Source: Erinaceus europaeus
Taxonomy: Eukaryota > Chordata > Mammalia > Eulipotyphla > Erinaceidae
Direction of reading: 5' to 3'
NCBI RefSeq assembly: GCF_950295315.1
Contig: NC_080172.1
Span: 112,258,353 to 112,322,352, forward strand
Length of the DNA stretch: 64,000 nt
This document shows, in pieces, positions 1 through 11,117 of this stretch; the first letter of the stretch is position 1, and each line of letters begins with the position of its first letter. The notes under the pieces were generated by a model, which was given only the letters and a program-made list of their open reading frames with translations, searched no databases and was not told the DNA's origin. A program made the position numbers and the translations under genes.

Positions 1-3000
1 AAAGACTTAAGGGAGCTAAATGAAGAGATAGATAAACTAGAACTATTGGGCATTTTCAGAGTCATTCATCCCAAGAAACTGGAATACACATTTTACTCAC
101 ATCCACATGGATCATTCTCAAGGATAGACCATATGTTAGGCCACAAAGACAGCATCAGCCAATTTAAGAGCACTGAAATCATCCCAAGCATCTTCTCAGA
201 TCACAGTAGAATTAAACTAACACTTAACAATCAACAAAAGATTAGTAACAGTGCCAAAATGTGGAAGCTCAACAGTACACTTCTTAACAACTCCTGGGTC
301 AAAGAGGAAATCAAGGAAGAAATCAAAATGTTTCGAGAGTTCAATGAAAATGAAGACACAAGCTATCAAAATACTTGGGACACAGGTAAAGCAGTCCTAA
401 GAGGGAAGTTCATTGCTATACAAGCACACATTAGGAAACAAGAAAAGGTACAAATAAACAGCCTGATTGCACATCTCAAAGACCTAGAAGAAGAACAACA
501 AAGAAATCCTAAGTCAACCAGAAGGACAGAAATCACTAAAGTTAAGGCAGAATTAAATAACATTGAGAATAGGAAAACCATACAAAAGATCAATGAAAGT
601 AAATGTTGGTTCTTCGAAAGAGTAAACAAAATCGACAAACCTTTAGCCAGACTCACAAAACAAAAAAGGGAGAAGACCCAAATAAATCGGATAGTAAATG
701 AAAGAGGAGATATCACAAAAGACACTGCAGAAATTCAACATATCATACGAGTCTTCTATGAACAACTATATGCCACCAAGCTAGAGAACCTGGAAGAAAT
801 GAATGATTTCCTAGATACCTACCAACTTCCAAAACTAAGTAAAGAGGAAGTGGATAACATGAACAGGCCCATCACAGCTAATGAAATTGAAACAGTTATC
901 TAAAATCTTCCCAAAAATAAAAGTCCTGTACCAGATGGTTTTAAAAATGAATTCTACAAAAATTTCAAGGAAGAACTAATACCTCTACTTTTAAAAGTCT
1001 TCCAGAAGATTGAAGACACTGGAATACTACCTTCCAGCTTCTATCAAGCCAACATCACCCTGATACCAAAAGCAGACAGGGACACAACCAAAAAGGAAAA
1101 CTACAGACCAATATCTCTGATGAACATAGATGCGAAAATATTGAACAAAATTCTAGCCAACCGGATACAGCAGTATATCAAAAAGATGGTTCATCATGAC
1201 CAAGTGGGGTTTATCCCAGGCATGCAAGGTTGGTTTAATATACGTAAATCAATCAATGTGATCCACCACATCAACAAAAGCAAGACCAAAAACCACATGG
1301 TCATATCAATAGATGCAGAGAAAGCCTTTGACAAAAATACAACATCCCTTTATGATCAAAACACTACAAAAAATGGGGATAGAAAATTCCTGAAGATAGT
1401 GGAGAATATATATAGCAAACCTACAGCCAACATCATACTCAATGGTGAAAAACTGGAAGCATTTCCCCTCAGATCAAGTACTAGACAGGGCTGTCCACTA
1501 TCACCATTAATATTCAACATAGTGTTGGAAGTTCTTGCCATAGCAATCAGGCAGGAGCAAGGAATTAAAGGCATACAGATTGGAAGAGAAGAAGTCAAAC
1601 TCTCCTTATTTGCAGATGACATGATAGTATACATGGAAAAACCTAAGGAATCCAGCAAGAAGCTTTTGGAAATCATCAGGCAATACAGTAATATGTCAGG
1701 CTATAAAATTAACATTCAAAAGTCAGTGGCATTCCTCTATGCAAACACTAAGTTAGAAGAAATTGAAATCCAGAAATCAATTCCTTTTTCTATAGCAAAA
1801 AAAAAACAATAAAATATCTAGGAGTAAACCTAACCAAAGAAGTGAAAGACTTGTATACTGAAAATTATGAGTCACTCCTCAAAGAAATTGAAAAAGACAC
1901 AAAGAAGTGGAAAGATATTCCATGTTCATGGGTTGGAAGAATTAACATCATCAAAATGAATATATTACCCAGAGCCATCTACAAATTTAATGCTATCCCC
2001 ATCAAGATCCCAAGCACATTTTTTAGGAGAATAGAAAAAATGCTACAAATGTTTATCTGGAACCACAAAAGACCTAGAATTGCCAAAACAATCTTGAGAA
2101 AAAAGAACAGAACCAGAGGCATCACACTCCCAGATCTCAAACTGTATTATAGGGCCATTATCATCAAAACTACTTGGTACTGGAAAATGAACAGACACAC
2201 TGACCAGTGGAATAGAATTGAGAGCCCAGAAATGAGGCCCCACACGTATGGACAACTAATCTTTGACAAAGGGGCCCAGACTATTACATGGGGAAAGCAG
2301 AGTCTCTTCAACAAATGGTGTTGGAAACAATGTGTTGAAACATGCAGAAGAATGAAACTGAATCACTGTATTTCATCAAATACAAAAGTAAATTCCAAGT
2401 GGATCAAGGACTTGGATGTTAGACCAGAAACTATCAGATACTTAGAGGAAAATATTGGCAGAACTTTTTTCTGCATAAATTTTAAAGACATATTCAATGA
2501 AACGAATCCAATTACAAGGAAGACTAAGGCAAGTATAAACCTATGGGACTACATCAAATTAAAAAGCTTCTTCACAGCAAAAGAAACCACTACCCAAACC
2601 AAGAGACCCCCTCAGAGAATGGGAGAAGATCTTTACATGTCATAAATCAGATAAGAGTTTAATAACCAACATATATAAAGAGCTTGCCAGACTCAACAAC
2701 AAGACAACAAATAACCCCATCCTAAAATGGGGGGAGGACTTGGACAGAATATTCACCACAGAAGAGATCCAAAAGGCCGAGAAACACATGAAAAAATGCT
2801 CCAAGTCTCTGATGGTCAGAGAAATGCAAATCAAGACAACAATGAGATATCACTTCACTCCTGTGAGAATGTCACACATCAGAAAAGGTAACAGCAGCAA
2901 ATGCTGGAAAGGGTGTGGGGTCTAAGGAACCATCCTGCACTACTTACTGATGGGAATGTCAATTGGTCCAACCTCTGTGGAGAACAGTCTGGAGAACTCT

Positions 3001-3598
3001 CAGAAGGCTAGAAATGAACCTACCCTATGACCCTGCAATTCCCCTCCTGGGGATATATCCTAAGGAACCCAACACATCCATCCAAAATGATCTGTGTATG
3101 CATATGTTCTTGGCAGCACAATTTGTAATAGCCAAAACCTGGAAGCAACCCAGGTGTCCAACAACAGATGAGTGGCTGAGCAAGTTGTGGTCTATATATA
3201 CAATCGAATACTACTCAACTGTAAAAAATGGTGACTTCACAGTTTTCAGCCGATCTTGGATGGACCTTGAAAAAATCATGTTGAGTGAAATAAGTCAGAA
3301 ATAGAAGGATGAATATGAGATGATCTCACTCTCAGGCCGAAGTTGAAAAACAAGATTAGAAAAGAAAACACAAGTCGAACCTGAAATGGAATTGGAGTAT
3401 TACACCAAAGTAAAAGACTCTGGGGTGGGTGGGTGGGTTTGTGGGGAGAATACAGGTCCATGAAAGATGATGAATGACATAGTGGGGGTTGTATTTTTAA
3501 ATGGGAATCTGGGGAATGTTATGCATGTACAAACTATTGTATTTACTGTTGAATGTAAAACATTAATTCCCCAATAAAGAAATAAATTATTAAAAAAA
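1..3598 (+). mobile_element. L1 LINE, 3' part (ORF2 fragments plus 3' UTR)
   Basis: The window opens inside L1 ORF2, near the end of the endonuclease domain ([12 protein letters not shown], then SDHSRIKL). The linker and reverse transcriptase follow, with 'FADDM' at about 1,609-1,623. ORF2 is broken: an in-frame TAA at 901-903, a frameshift in an A-run near 1,800, and a one-base insertion near 2,605 that leads to a stop at 2,643. The C-terminal zinc-knuckle-like region (KCWKGCG) is at about 2,900-2,925 and the final ORF2 residues reach about 3,300. The 3' UTR carries AATAAA near 3,574 and ends in an A-rich tail at about 3,598. The 5' part lies outside the window. It cannot encode functional ORF2 protein. 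Confidence 0.95.
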
Positions 3599-4222
3599 AA
3601 ATAGAAGACAGAGGAGAAGGAGATGCTTATTTTTTTGCCTGTGTCTGACATTCAGTATTCAGATGACCTAAGCAATTGTCTTGGGGATGGTGTCATGGTT
3701 GGAAAAAGGACCAGAAAGCAGGATCAGGGAAGAGAGTAGCTCCCAAATATGGGAAAAGTACATAAATATTGTTAACTGTAAACCCCATCGATCTGATCTG
3801 GAGCCTATATTCAGCACAGAAACCTATGTAACCTCTGTAGCCCTGTAGGTCTGAGCTCACATTCTGTGTTCACGGCTAGGAACATTCCAGGCTATGCCAA
3901 TTTCAAGACCCATCATCCTCCGGTGATAAGCAGAGTATGCTATCCAAGCTCCCTTCAGAGAATGGAACATTCCCTATGATTTTTGATTCACACTGAGGGC
4001 CATTTCTGATAGGGGCCCACAGAGGGCTTCTTTATGTTGTTCCTGCTGGAGATGCCTAATGACAGTGGCAAGAGAGATCTGTTAGAGGTCTAGGCCCATC
4101 ATGTTTGTGTGGGAATCCCAGGACTCCCTGACCATTCATCAATTTTAAACAGGTTCCTTATAACTCCATTTTCAAAGGCAGAAGAAAAATAAATAAATAA
4201 GCAAAATTGATTTACTATTATC
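3599..4222. other. Non-coding stretch, old repeat debris
   Basis: No credible gene. The stretch around 3,690-3,760 (agggaagagagtagctccc) resembles 37,965-38,000, so part of it is probably an old dispersed repeat. Bases 4,150-4,222 match 43,100-43,170 and form the left flank of the insertion that follows. Confidence 0.5.
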
Positions 4223-4439
4223 ATTGTGGGTTCGGGATGCATTGGATCGACCTTCTCGTGGTGCATCCCTTGAGTACCCATTTATTGGGGAAACTGACGA
4301 TCCTTCCTAGCGGACTGAATCCACATGGATCCCAGTCACTTTCAAAGCCGGCAACAAGCAGACATCAGGCTCAACCTGACGCTGTTGACTGGCTACGGAA
4401 GAAGGGCAAACGGTAGAAGAAGAAGAAGAAGAATTGTGG
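4223..4439 (+). mobile_element. 203-bp SINE-like element with non-L1 LINE tail
   Basis: The insert spans 4,230-4,432 between two copies of the 7-bp direct repeat ATTGTGG (4,223-4,229 and 4,433-4,439). Its last ~80 bp, from about 4,361, match the 3' end of the non-L1 LINE at 58,428-60,618 (coding for ...DWLRKKGKR), followed by a (GAA)n tail. The first ~130 bp do not match any part of that LINE visible here. The sequence at 43,150-43,200 is a paralogous empty site without the insert. It may be a SINE using the LINE's 3' end, or a LINE copy with an internal deletion that joins an unseen 5' UTR to the tail. Confidence 0.75.
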
Positions 4440-4545
4440 ATTGGAGAGATAGGACCCGAGCATCACAGTGGCACATGTCACACCAGGGTGGAACTCAGAG
4501 CCTTATGGTGGACAGTCAGGCATTATAACCATTACACTATCTACC
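4440..4545 (-). mobile_element. Short tRNA-type SINE, third family, fragment
   Basis: Read on the minus strand it matches the family 'gtggataaagtgcctgactctc...catgaggccctgag...' seen at 9,452-9,585 and 41,960-42,045. It is diverged and continues the empty-site homology to 43,185-43,300. Confidence 0.6.
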
Positions 4546-4654
4546 CCATTCACTAAGTATTTCTTACCCCTTTCTAGGAAACTTTTTAGTTGTTTCCTAA
4601 ATCTGTGTATGATAACATTTCAATACTTGATCACAAATAAACATGCTTTGAAGA

Positions 4655-4751
4655 GTGGTAGTAGATTGCATAATGGATATGCAAAGAGACTCTCCTGCCT
4701 AAGGTTCTGAATCCCAGTTTCAATCCCCTGCACCATAAACCAGAGCTGAGG
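4655..4751 (+). mobile_element. SINE, second family, 5' part
   Basis: Contains the family signature 'gcataatggatatgcaaaga' followed by 'cctgcctaaggttctgaatc'. The copy is split by the SINE at 4,752-5,037 and resumes at 5,038 with 'cagagctgagctgtgctctg'. Confidence 0.7.
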
Positions 4752-5037
4752 GAGTTGGGCAGTAGCACAGTGGGTTAAGCTCAGGTGGCACAATGCTCAA
4801 CAACTGGCCTAAGGATCCAGATTGAAACTCCCAATCCCCTGAAGTGAAGGAGAGTCTCTTCACAGGCTATGAATGCAGGTGTCTGTCTTTCTCTCCTCCT
4901 CTCTGTCTTCTACTCTCTCCATTTTTCTGTCTTATCCAACGACAATGACAGCAATATTAACTACAATGATAAAAAAACAACAAGGGCAACAAATGGGAAT
5001 AAATAAGTAAAAAAAATAATAAACTTAAAAAAAAAAA
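4752..5037 (+). mobile_element. Hedgehog-type tRNA-derived SINE, nested insertion
   Basis: Full-length copy with the head 'cagtagcacagtgggttaag', a T/C-rich middle (ctgtctttctctcctcctct) and an A-rich AATAAATAAG-type tail. It is flanked by the 10-bp direct repeat CAGAGCTGAG (4,741-4,750 and 5,038-5,047), which interrupts an older SINE of the second family. Confidence 0.88.
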
Positions 5038-5047
5038 CAGAGCTGAG

Positions 5048-5925
5048 CTGTGCTCTGATAAATGAAAGCAAAAGCTGTTTTTTTACCTTCTGGATGGAAT
5101 AGACAATTTTGAGGTTAACCAAGTCCAGTAAGTGCCAATGGTGTGTAGTTTCTTAGTTACTTAGGTTATTTATGTGATCTGGATATTCCTCTCTATTTTG
5201 GAATTAATATCCATGTAAGCTGTGTCAGGGAATCCTATTCTGGGAGGAAATTAGTGGGGAAGTCATTCTTTCCAGACACTCAGTAGGAGAAGAGCCCACA
5301 CTGCACCTGGGCTTCATTTCCAGCCTGCAGGGGCAAGAGGCTGTGTAGAGTGAGTGAGCACAGCCTCAGGGGATGGGCAGTTGCTGAGAGAAATAAAGTG
5401 AGTGCACCAGGGGTGAGAGGCTGCTGACTAAGCCAAGCCAAAGGACTCCTGCTTGAGGGTGTCTAGGAGAGTCAGATACCAAGAGTGGACAGTGAGACCT
5501 TTGATTATGGTACTATGTGTGTGTGTGTGTGTACTCTGCTGAACTGATGCACTTGACTTCTCCTTTTGAAAGTCAACAGTAAGAATAGCTGACATCCTTT
5601 CATGAGCTGGAGCCTCAGGTCCTTGTATCAGTTTAACAATAACTCTGGCTGAGCTGGTCTGGGGACTTGATGCTCACGTGAAGATTTCTCCCTCTTGGTC
5701 ACTTCCTGGCTGCTGAAACAGTTTCTCTGTGTTTTGAAGTGAACACATTTCAAGTTTAACTATGCCTCCAGAAATGTTGATGTTTTGGTCTAATATACTT
5801 GTGTATGCTCTCCGGTCATCATTGTTTAAATACTATACTTGATGTGAAATCTATATATCTATGTATCTAAGTCTATATTGTGAGTACTTGTGTAAAATCA
5901 ACATAAATAAAAAAATCAAAGTAGA
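5048..5925. other. Gene-free stretch
   Basis: No coding region or recognised repeat apart from a short (GT)n at about 5,516-5,532. No homology to the PRAME modules was seen. Confidence 0.45.
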
Positions 5926-6045
5926 GGGTGGGATAGATCGCATAATGGTTATGCATAAACTCTCTCATGCCTGAGGCTACGAAGTGCCAGCTACAATACT
6001 TGGCACCATCATAAACATGAGCAGTACTCTGGTAAAAATTTTAAG
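5926..6045 (+). mobile_element. SINE, second family
   Basis: Shows 'cgcataatggttatgcataa' and 'catgcctgaggct', the hallmark of this short family, ending in an A-rich stretch with (GA)n near 6,080. Confidence 0.7.
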
Positions 6046-6788
6046 AAAGTAATAGTACTAAAATAAAAATTAAAAAAGAGAGAGAGAATCAGGAGACGTC
6101 TTGTATTGTAATTGAGTCATTTTGGGGGCTGAGTGGAGAAGTATAAAGAGCTCTGAATCCCAATTCCAGCAGTACTTCAGCATGTGTCAGCAGGACTGAT
6201 TATTTGTTTGCTTTTCTAACATGTCCAGCTCTTCATTTAATTCTTTTGTCTCCTTACTAGTGTTCTGCCTGCCTGATGTACCTGCTCTAGAGAGTGGGGA
6301 GTTAGCCCCCTACTCTGACGATATTGCTCTGGACACACTTCCTCAGGTGTCTCAGGGACGCTGTCGCTTGATGTGCTGCCCTTTCCCTGGGCCTAGATGT
6401 TGAGCACTGTGAGCTACTCATAGTTGACTGAGTCCCTGGACATTATGTAGCTTGTCCTTCTGTTTCATAGTTTTAATTAGTTTGAAATCCATAATCCATC
6501 GTATCAAATATGAGCAAGGTGTCCCTATTCCCCCTCAACAGGGGCTCAAAAGATGGATTTCCATCCTTCCCTTTGAGCCTATTCTGGTCTTTTTGAACCA
6601 CATAGGTCTGCTGCAGACAGCATGTGTTTGGTGCATGATCTTGATCCACATTCCAACTCTGAGCCTTTTCATGGGTGAGTTTAGACCAGGAATGTTTAGT
6701 GAATTTGAAATACGTCAGTCCCATATTTTATGCTGGACTATAAGTGTGTATTTGCTTTTAGAAGAGACTCTTTAGAAGTTCTTGTAGC
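6046..6788. other. Gene-free stretch
   Basis: Several short open frames exist but none has a recognisable domain. Bases 6,120-6,200 resemble 22,615-22,680 (cagcacttcagtatgtgtca-type sequence), so part of this is an old dispersed repeat. Bases 6,460-6,780 read on the minus strand as possible L1-related sequence, not firmly assigned. Confidence 0.4.
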
Positions 6789-8608
6789 TAAATTAACATT
6801 CAAAAGTCAGTGGCATTCCTCTATGCAAACACTAAGTTAGAAGAAATTGAAATCCAGAAATCAGTTCCTTTTTCTATAGCAACGAAAACAATAAAATATT
6901 TAGGAATAAACCTAACCAAAGAAGTGAAAGACTTGTATACTGAAAATTATGAGTCACTACTCAAAGAAATTGAAAAAGTCACAAAGAAGTGGAAAGATAT
7001 TCCATGTTCATGGGTTGGAAGAATTGACATCATCAAAATGAATATATTACCCAGAGCCATCTACAAATTTAATGCTATCCCCATCAAGATCCCAAGCACA
7101 TTTTTTAGGAGAATAGAAAAAATGCTACAAATGTTTATCTGGAACCACAAAAGACCTAGAATTGCCAAAACAATCTTGAGAAAAAAGAACAGAACTGGAG
7201 GCATCACACTGCCAGATCTCAAACTGTATTATAGGGCCATTGTCATCAAAACTGCTTGATACTGGAACATGAACAGGCACACTGACCAGTGGAATAGAAT
7301 TGAGAGCCCAGAAATGAGGCCCCACACGTATGGACATCTAATCTTTGACAAAGGGGCCCAGACTATTATATGGGGGAAGCAGAGTCTCTTCAACAAATGG
7401 TGTTGGAAACAATGTGTTGAAACATGCAGAAGAATGAAACTGAATCACTGTATTTCATCAAATACAAAAGTAAATTCCAAGTGGATCAAGGACTTGGATG
7501 TTAGACCAGAAACTATCCGATACTTAGAGGAAAATATTGGCAGAACTTTTTTCCGCATAAATTTTAAAGACATATTCAATGAAACGAATCCAATTACAAG
7601 GAAGACTAAGGCAAGTATAAACCTATGGGACTACATGAAATTAAAAAGCTTCTTCACAGCAAAAGAAACCACTACCCAAACCAAGAGACCCCCTCAGAGA
7701 ATGGGAGAAGATCTTTACATGTCATAAATCAGATAAGAGTTTAATAACCAACATATATAAAGAGCTTTCCATACTCAACAACAAGACAATAAATAACCCC
7801 ATCCAAAAATGGGGGGAGGACTTGGACAGAATATTCACCACAGAAGAGATCCAAAAGGCCGAGAAACACATGAAAAAATGCTCCAAGTCTCTGATGGTCA
7901 GAGAAATGCAAATCAAGACAACAATGAGATATCACTTCACTCCTGTGAGAATGTCACACATCAGAAAAGGTAACAGCAGCAAATGCTGGAAAGGGTGTGG
8001 GGTCAAAGGAACCCTCCTGCACTGCTGGTGGGAATGTCAATTGGTCCAACCTCTGTGGAGAACAGTTTGGAGAACTCTCAGAAGGCTAGAAATGGACCTA
8101 CCCTATGACCCTGCAATTCCCCTCCTGGGGATATATCCTAAGGAACCCAACACATCCATCCAAAAAGATCTGTGGACACATATGTTCTTGGCAGCACAAT
8201 TTGTAATAGCCAAAACCTGGAAGCAACCCAGGTGTCCAACAACAGATGAGTGGCTGAGCAAGTTGTGGTCTATATACACAATGGAATACTACTCAGCTGT
8301 AAAAAATGGTGACTTCACCATTTTCAGCCGATCTTGGATGGACCTTGAAAAAATCATGTTGAGTGAAATAAGTCATAAACAGAAGGATGAATACGGGATG
8401 ATCTCACTCTCAGGCCGAAGTTGAAAAACAAGATTAGAAAAGAAAACACAAGTCGAACCTGAAATGGAATTGGAGTATTACACCAAAGTAAAAGACTCGG
8501 GGGTGGGTGGGTGGGTGGGGAGAATACAGGTCCATGAAAAATGATGAATGAAATAGTGGGGGTTGTATTGTTAAATGGGAATCTGGGGAATGATATGCAT
8601 GTAAAAAA
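6789..8608 (+). mobile_element. L1 LINE, 5'-truncated, same subfamily as 1-3,598
   Basis: Starts in the ORF2 reverse transcriptase ([17 protein letters not shown]) and runs through the C-terminus ([15 protein letters not shown], then [14 protein letters not shown]) into a 3' UTR with 'gtgggggttgtattgttaaa'. It shares with the L1 at 1-3,598 the one-base insertion in 'agaccccctcagagaatggg' (about 7,683-7,702) and the same downstream stop at 7,725. The 3' end stops at 'gatatgcatgta' plus an A-run, short of the AATAAA seen in the first copy. Confidence 0.93.
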
Positions 8609-9163
8609 AAAAAGAGGTAGAAATGCAAAGCAGAAATTGACTGAGTTTGGAGTATGTCACCAAAGTAAGAAAGCAGAAGTATACTAGAGTTTGCAGTGAG
8701 TACCCTCCCTAACACTTCCTCTCCACTATTCCAAGCTTTGGGTCCATGACTGCTCAACAATTTGTTTGGCTTTGTATGTTGACTCTCTTTTCAGTCACCA
8801 GGTTCCAGATGCCATCAGGATGCTAGCCAGGCTTCCTGGATTGAAGACCCCACCAATTTGTCCTGGAGCTCAGCTTCCCCAGAGACCCACCCTACTAGGG
8901 AAAGAGAGAGGCAGACTGGGAGTATGGACCGACCAATCAACGCCCATGTTCATCAGGGAAGCAATTACAGAAGCCAGACCTTCTACCTTCTGTAACCCTC
9001 AATGACTCTGGGTCCATGCTCCCAGAGGGATAGAGAATGGGAAAGCTACTGGGGAGGGGGTGGGATATGGAGATTGGGCGGTGGGAATTGTGTGGAGTTG
9101 TACCCCTCCTACCCTATGGTTTTGTTAATTAATCCTTTCTTAAATAATAAAAAAAAGAAGCCA
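8609..9163 (+). mobile_element. L1 3'-UTR fragment, long-UTR subfamily
   Basis: Matches the terminal ~500 bp of the long L1 3' UTR also seen at 28,060-28,535. Landmarks are 'gtttgcagtgagtacc', 'cagaagccagacctt', 'gggatatggagattgggcgg' and 'gttttgttaattaatccttt', then an A-rich tail. This terminal piece recurs at least eight times in the window on both strands, as expected for 5'-truncated L1 insertions. Confidence 0.8.
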
Positions 9164-9224
9164 AAGCCTGATAATAATATCACAGCCTACAGAGCCTATG
9201 TGTTATAAACAAGCATTTTTCTCC

Positions 9225-9345
9225 TAATTTATTTACTTATTTTACCAGAGCACTGCTGTACTTTGGCTTATGTTGTTGCAGGGATTTGAGTTTTAGGCAT
9301 GAGAGTCTCTGTGCATAACCATTATGCCATGTATCCTAGGCTTTA
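9225..9345 (-). mobile_element. SINE, second family
   Basis: Minus-strand copy with 'gcatgagagtctctgtgcat' followed by 'aaccattatgcc' on the plus strand. Confidence 0.7.
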
Positions 9346-9451
9346 ATGAAATCCTTATACCTTTTACTCTCTATGAGGACAGGCTAATTCTAAGATGCTT
9401 CTGAAAATGGAGAAAGTTTTTGCTAAAGCAATTTCAAAAAAATAGGGAATT

Positions 9452-9590
9452 GGGTGAGCAGGATGTGGTGCAGTAGATAAAGTGCCTGACTCTCCACCAT
9501 GAGGCCCTGAGTCCCTCCTTTGTGTGACACGTGCCACTGTGATGCTAGGGCTCTGTCTCTATCCCACAGTGATATTAATAAATCAATCTT
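9452..9590 (+). mobile_element. SINE, third family
   Basis: Carries 'gcagtagataaagtgcctga' and 'ccatgaggccctgag', ending near a T/A-rich (GATT)n and (TTTG)n stretch at 9,590-9,630. Confidence 0.65.
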
Positions 9591-9689
9591 CTTATTTATT
9601 TGTTTGTTTGATTGATTGTTTATTTTCCTGCTGTCTTTGAAAAGGGTGGTATGAGAAATCTTTTTGCTTTAAAATTGATCAGTCAGACA

Positions 9690-9936
9690 GTTTTGGCGGT
9701 AGCTCTCCTGTTTCAATACAGGTGGCACCAAGAGCAAGGACCTGCATAAGGATCCCCACCTGCAGGGAAGTCACTACACAGGCGGTGAAGCAGGTATGTA
9801 GGTGTCTATCTTTCTCTCCCCTATCTGTCTTCCCCTCCTCTCTTGATTGCTCTCTGTCCACCTAACAATGACAATAACTACAACAACAATAAAAGGGGCA
9901 ACAAAAGCTAAAATAAACAAATAAATATGAATTAAA
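9690..9936 (+). mobile_element. Hedgehog-type tRNA-derived SINE
   Basis: Includes 'aggatccccacctgcaggga', 'caggcggtgaagcaggtatg' and the '(CAACAA)n' to 'aataaacaaataaata' tail. The 5' head is partly degenerate (ttttggcggtagctctcctg). Confidence 0.8.
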
Positions 9937-9945
9937 AATTGATGA

Positions 9946-10104
9946 ATGGCAGGGCAGTTGTGCAGTGGGTTAATGGCACATGCCACAAAGCACAAGGACT
10001 GGTGGTAAGGATCACGGTTTGAGTCTCTGGATTCCCACTTGCAGGGATGTCTCTTCACAGGTGGTGAAGCATGTCTGCAGCTGTCTATCTGTCTCTCCCC
10101 TCTC
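9946..10104 (+). mobile_element. Hedgehog-type SINE, truncated by an LTR
   Basis: A second SINE in tandem, with 'gtgcagtgggttaatggcac' and 'caggtggtgaagcatgtctg'. It breaks off in the T/C-rich region, where the LTR at 10,105 begins. Confidence 0.75.
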
Positions 10105-10581
10105 TGTCAATACAAATCTTTATTCATGCTGGCACCCCAGAGTCGGGCGTGTAGGAACTGGTTAAAACCCTATGGAGCCAAAAATCGTAATCGCTAGCTT
10201 CTGCTTCTCCCTGAATGGCCCCCTCCTCCTCCTCATCCTCCTCCCCTGAACCACAAGAGTCAAGCCTGCACAGGACTTGGTTTCACAATCTATACATCCT
10301 TAAGAGAAGGGCAGAGAAAAATGGGAGGGGCTTGAAAGGTAGAACCTCCCCAGCAACTGTTGCTAGGGATTCAACTGGCCAGAATTAGCAATAACCTGTG
10401 GGGACTTAGGAAGGAGACCTCTAGTCTTTTGTAAGACAAGGCAGGAGATTGATATGTACATAATAAAGGGTGGGGCCATTCTTAGCATGGAATGTAGGGT
10501 GCTTTGGGGGGCAGGGAGAGGGTAGATCTCCCCTCAAGTCAAACCCTGCCAAGATCAACCACATGCTCACACTTCCCAACA
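10105..10581 (-). mobile_element. Solo LTR of an endogenous retrovirus (class II-like)
   Basis: Read on the minus strand it starts TGTTGGGAAGTGTGAG and ends near a gaataaagattt polyadenylation site, about 477 bp in all, with terminal TG...CA. It is related to the LTR at 56,463-57,056 (shared TGTTGGGAA start and 'ggttga-cttggcaggg' block). No internal viral genes are present, and no convincing target-site duplication was found. Confidence 0.65.
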
Positions 10582-11117
10582 GTTGCTAATAAAGCACCAA
10601 GAAAAAGAAAATCCTAGAGAGGATTCAGATCCTGTCTCCAAGGATGCTCCTTTCCAGTTGTCTCTAGTGGGCCCTCCAGAATGACAACACCCATCTCTGA
10701 CATGTCCAGTCTATTTGATTAAGGGATGTAAAGAATTGCCAGGATGACAAGATCCAAATGCCATTGTTCACTATAAATAGTTGAGACATGTTACAAGATT
10801 TTATGGCTTGTATTTAAAAAGGGAAAATAGGTAAAATGCTGCTTTAAGAAAGTCTTTTATTTTGTAGTATACGGCTAACATTTTGATGTTCCCTTGAGTA
10901 AACACTGATATAACTATACTGGGTTGACCAAAGATCTGTGCAGTAACTACAGTGTCTTTAAATACTGAATCTTTTTTCATTTGGATACAGTAGTTGTACA
11001 TTTTAAGAAAACAATACAAAAAGATTATATAAATGAAAGCCTCAAAGAATACTTGTCACTAAATTTTGAACTCAAGTGATCAAACACCAAAGTAAATGAA
11101 AATATTTCTAAAAATGG
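10582..11117. other. Gene-free AT-rich stretch
   Basis: No coding potential or recognised repeat. It forms the 5' flank of the L1 at 11,126. Confidence 0.45.

Noticed and set aside
8434..9208. Short open frames such as 8,434-8,760 minus, 8,766-9,005 and 9,002-9,208 plus as genes
   Set aside because: The same frames recur in every copy of the L1 3'-UTR tail (8.6, 15.1, 28.2, 43.6, 62.6 kb), so they are repeat sequence.
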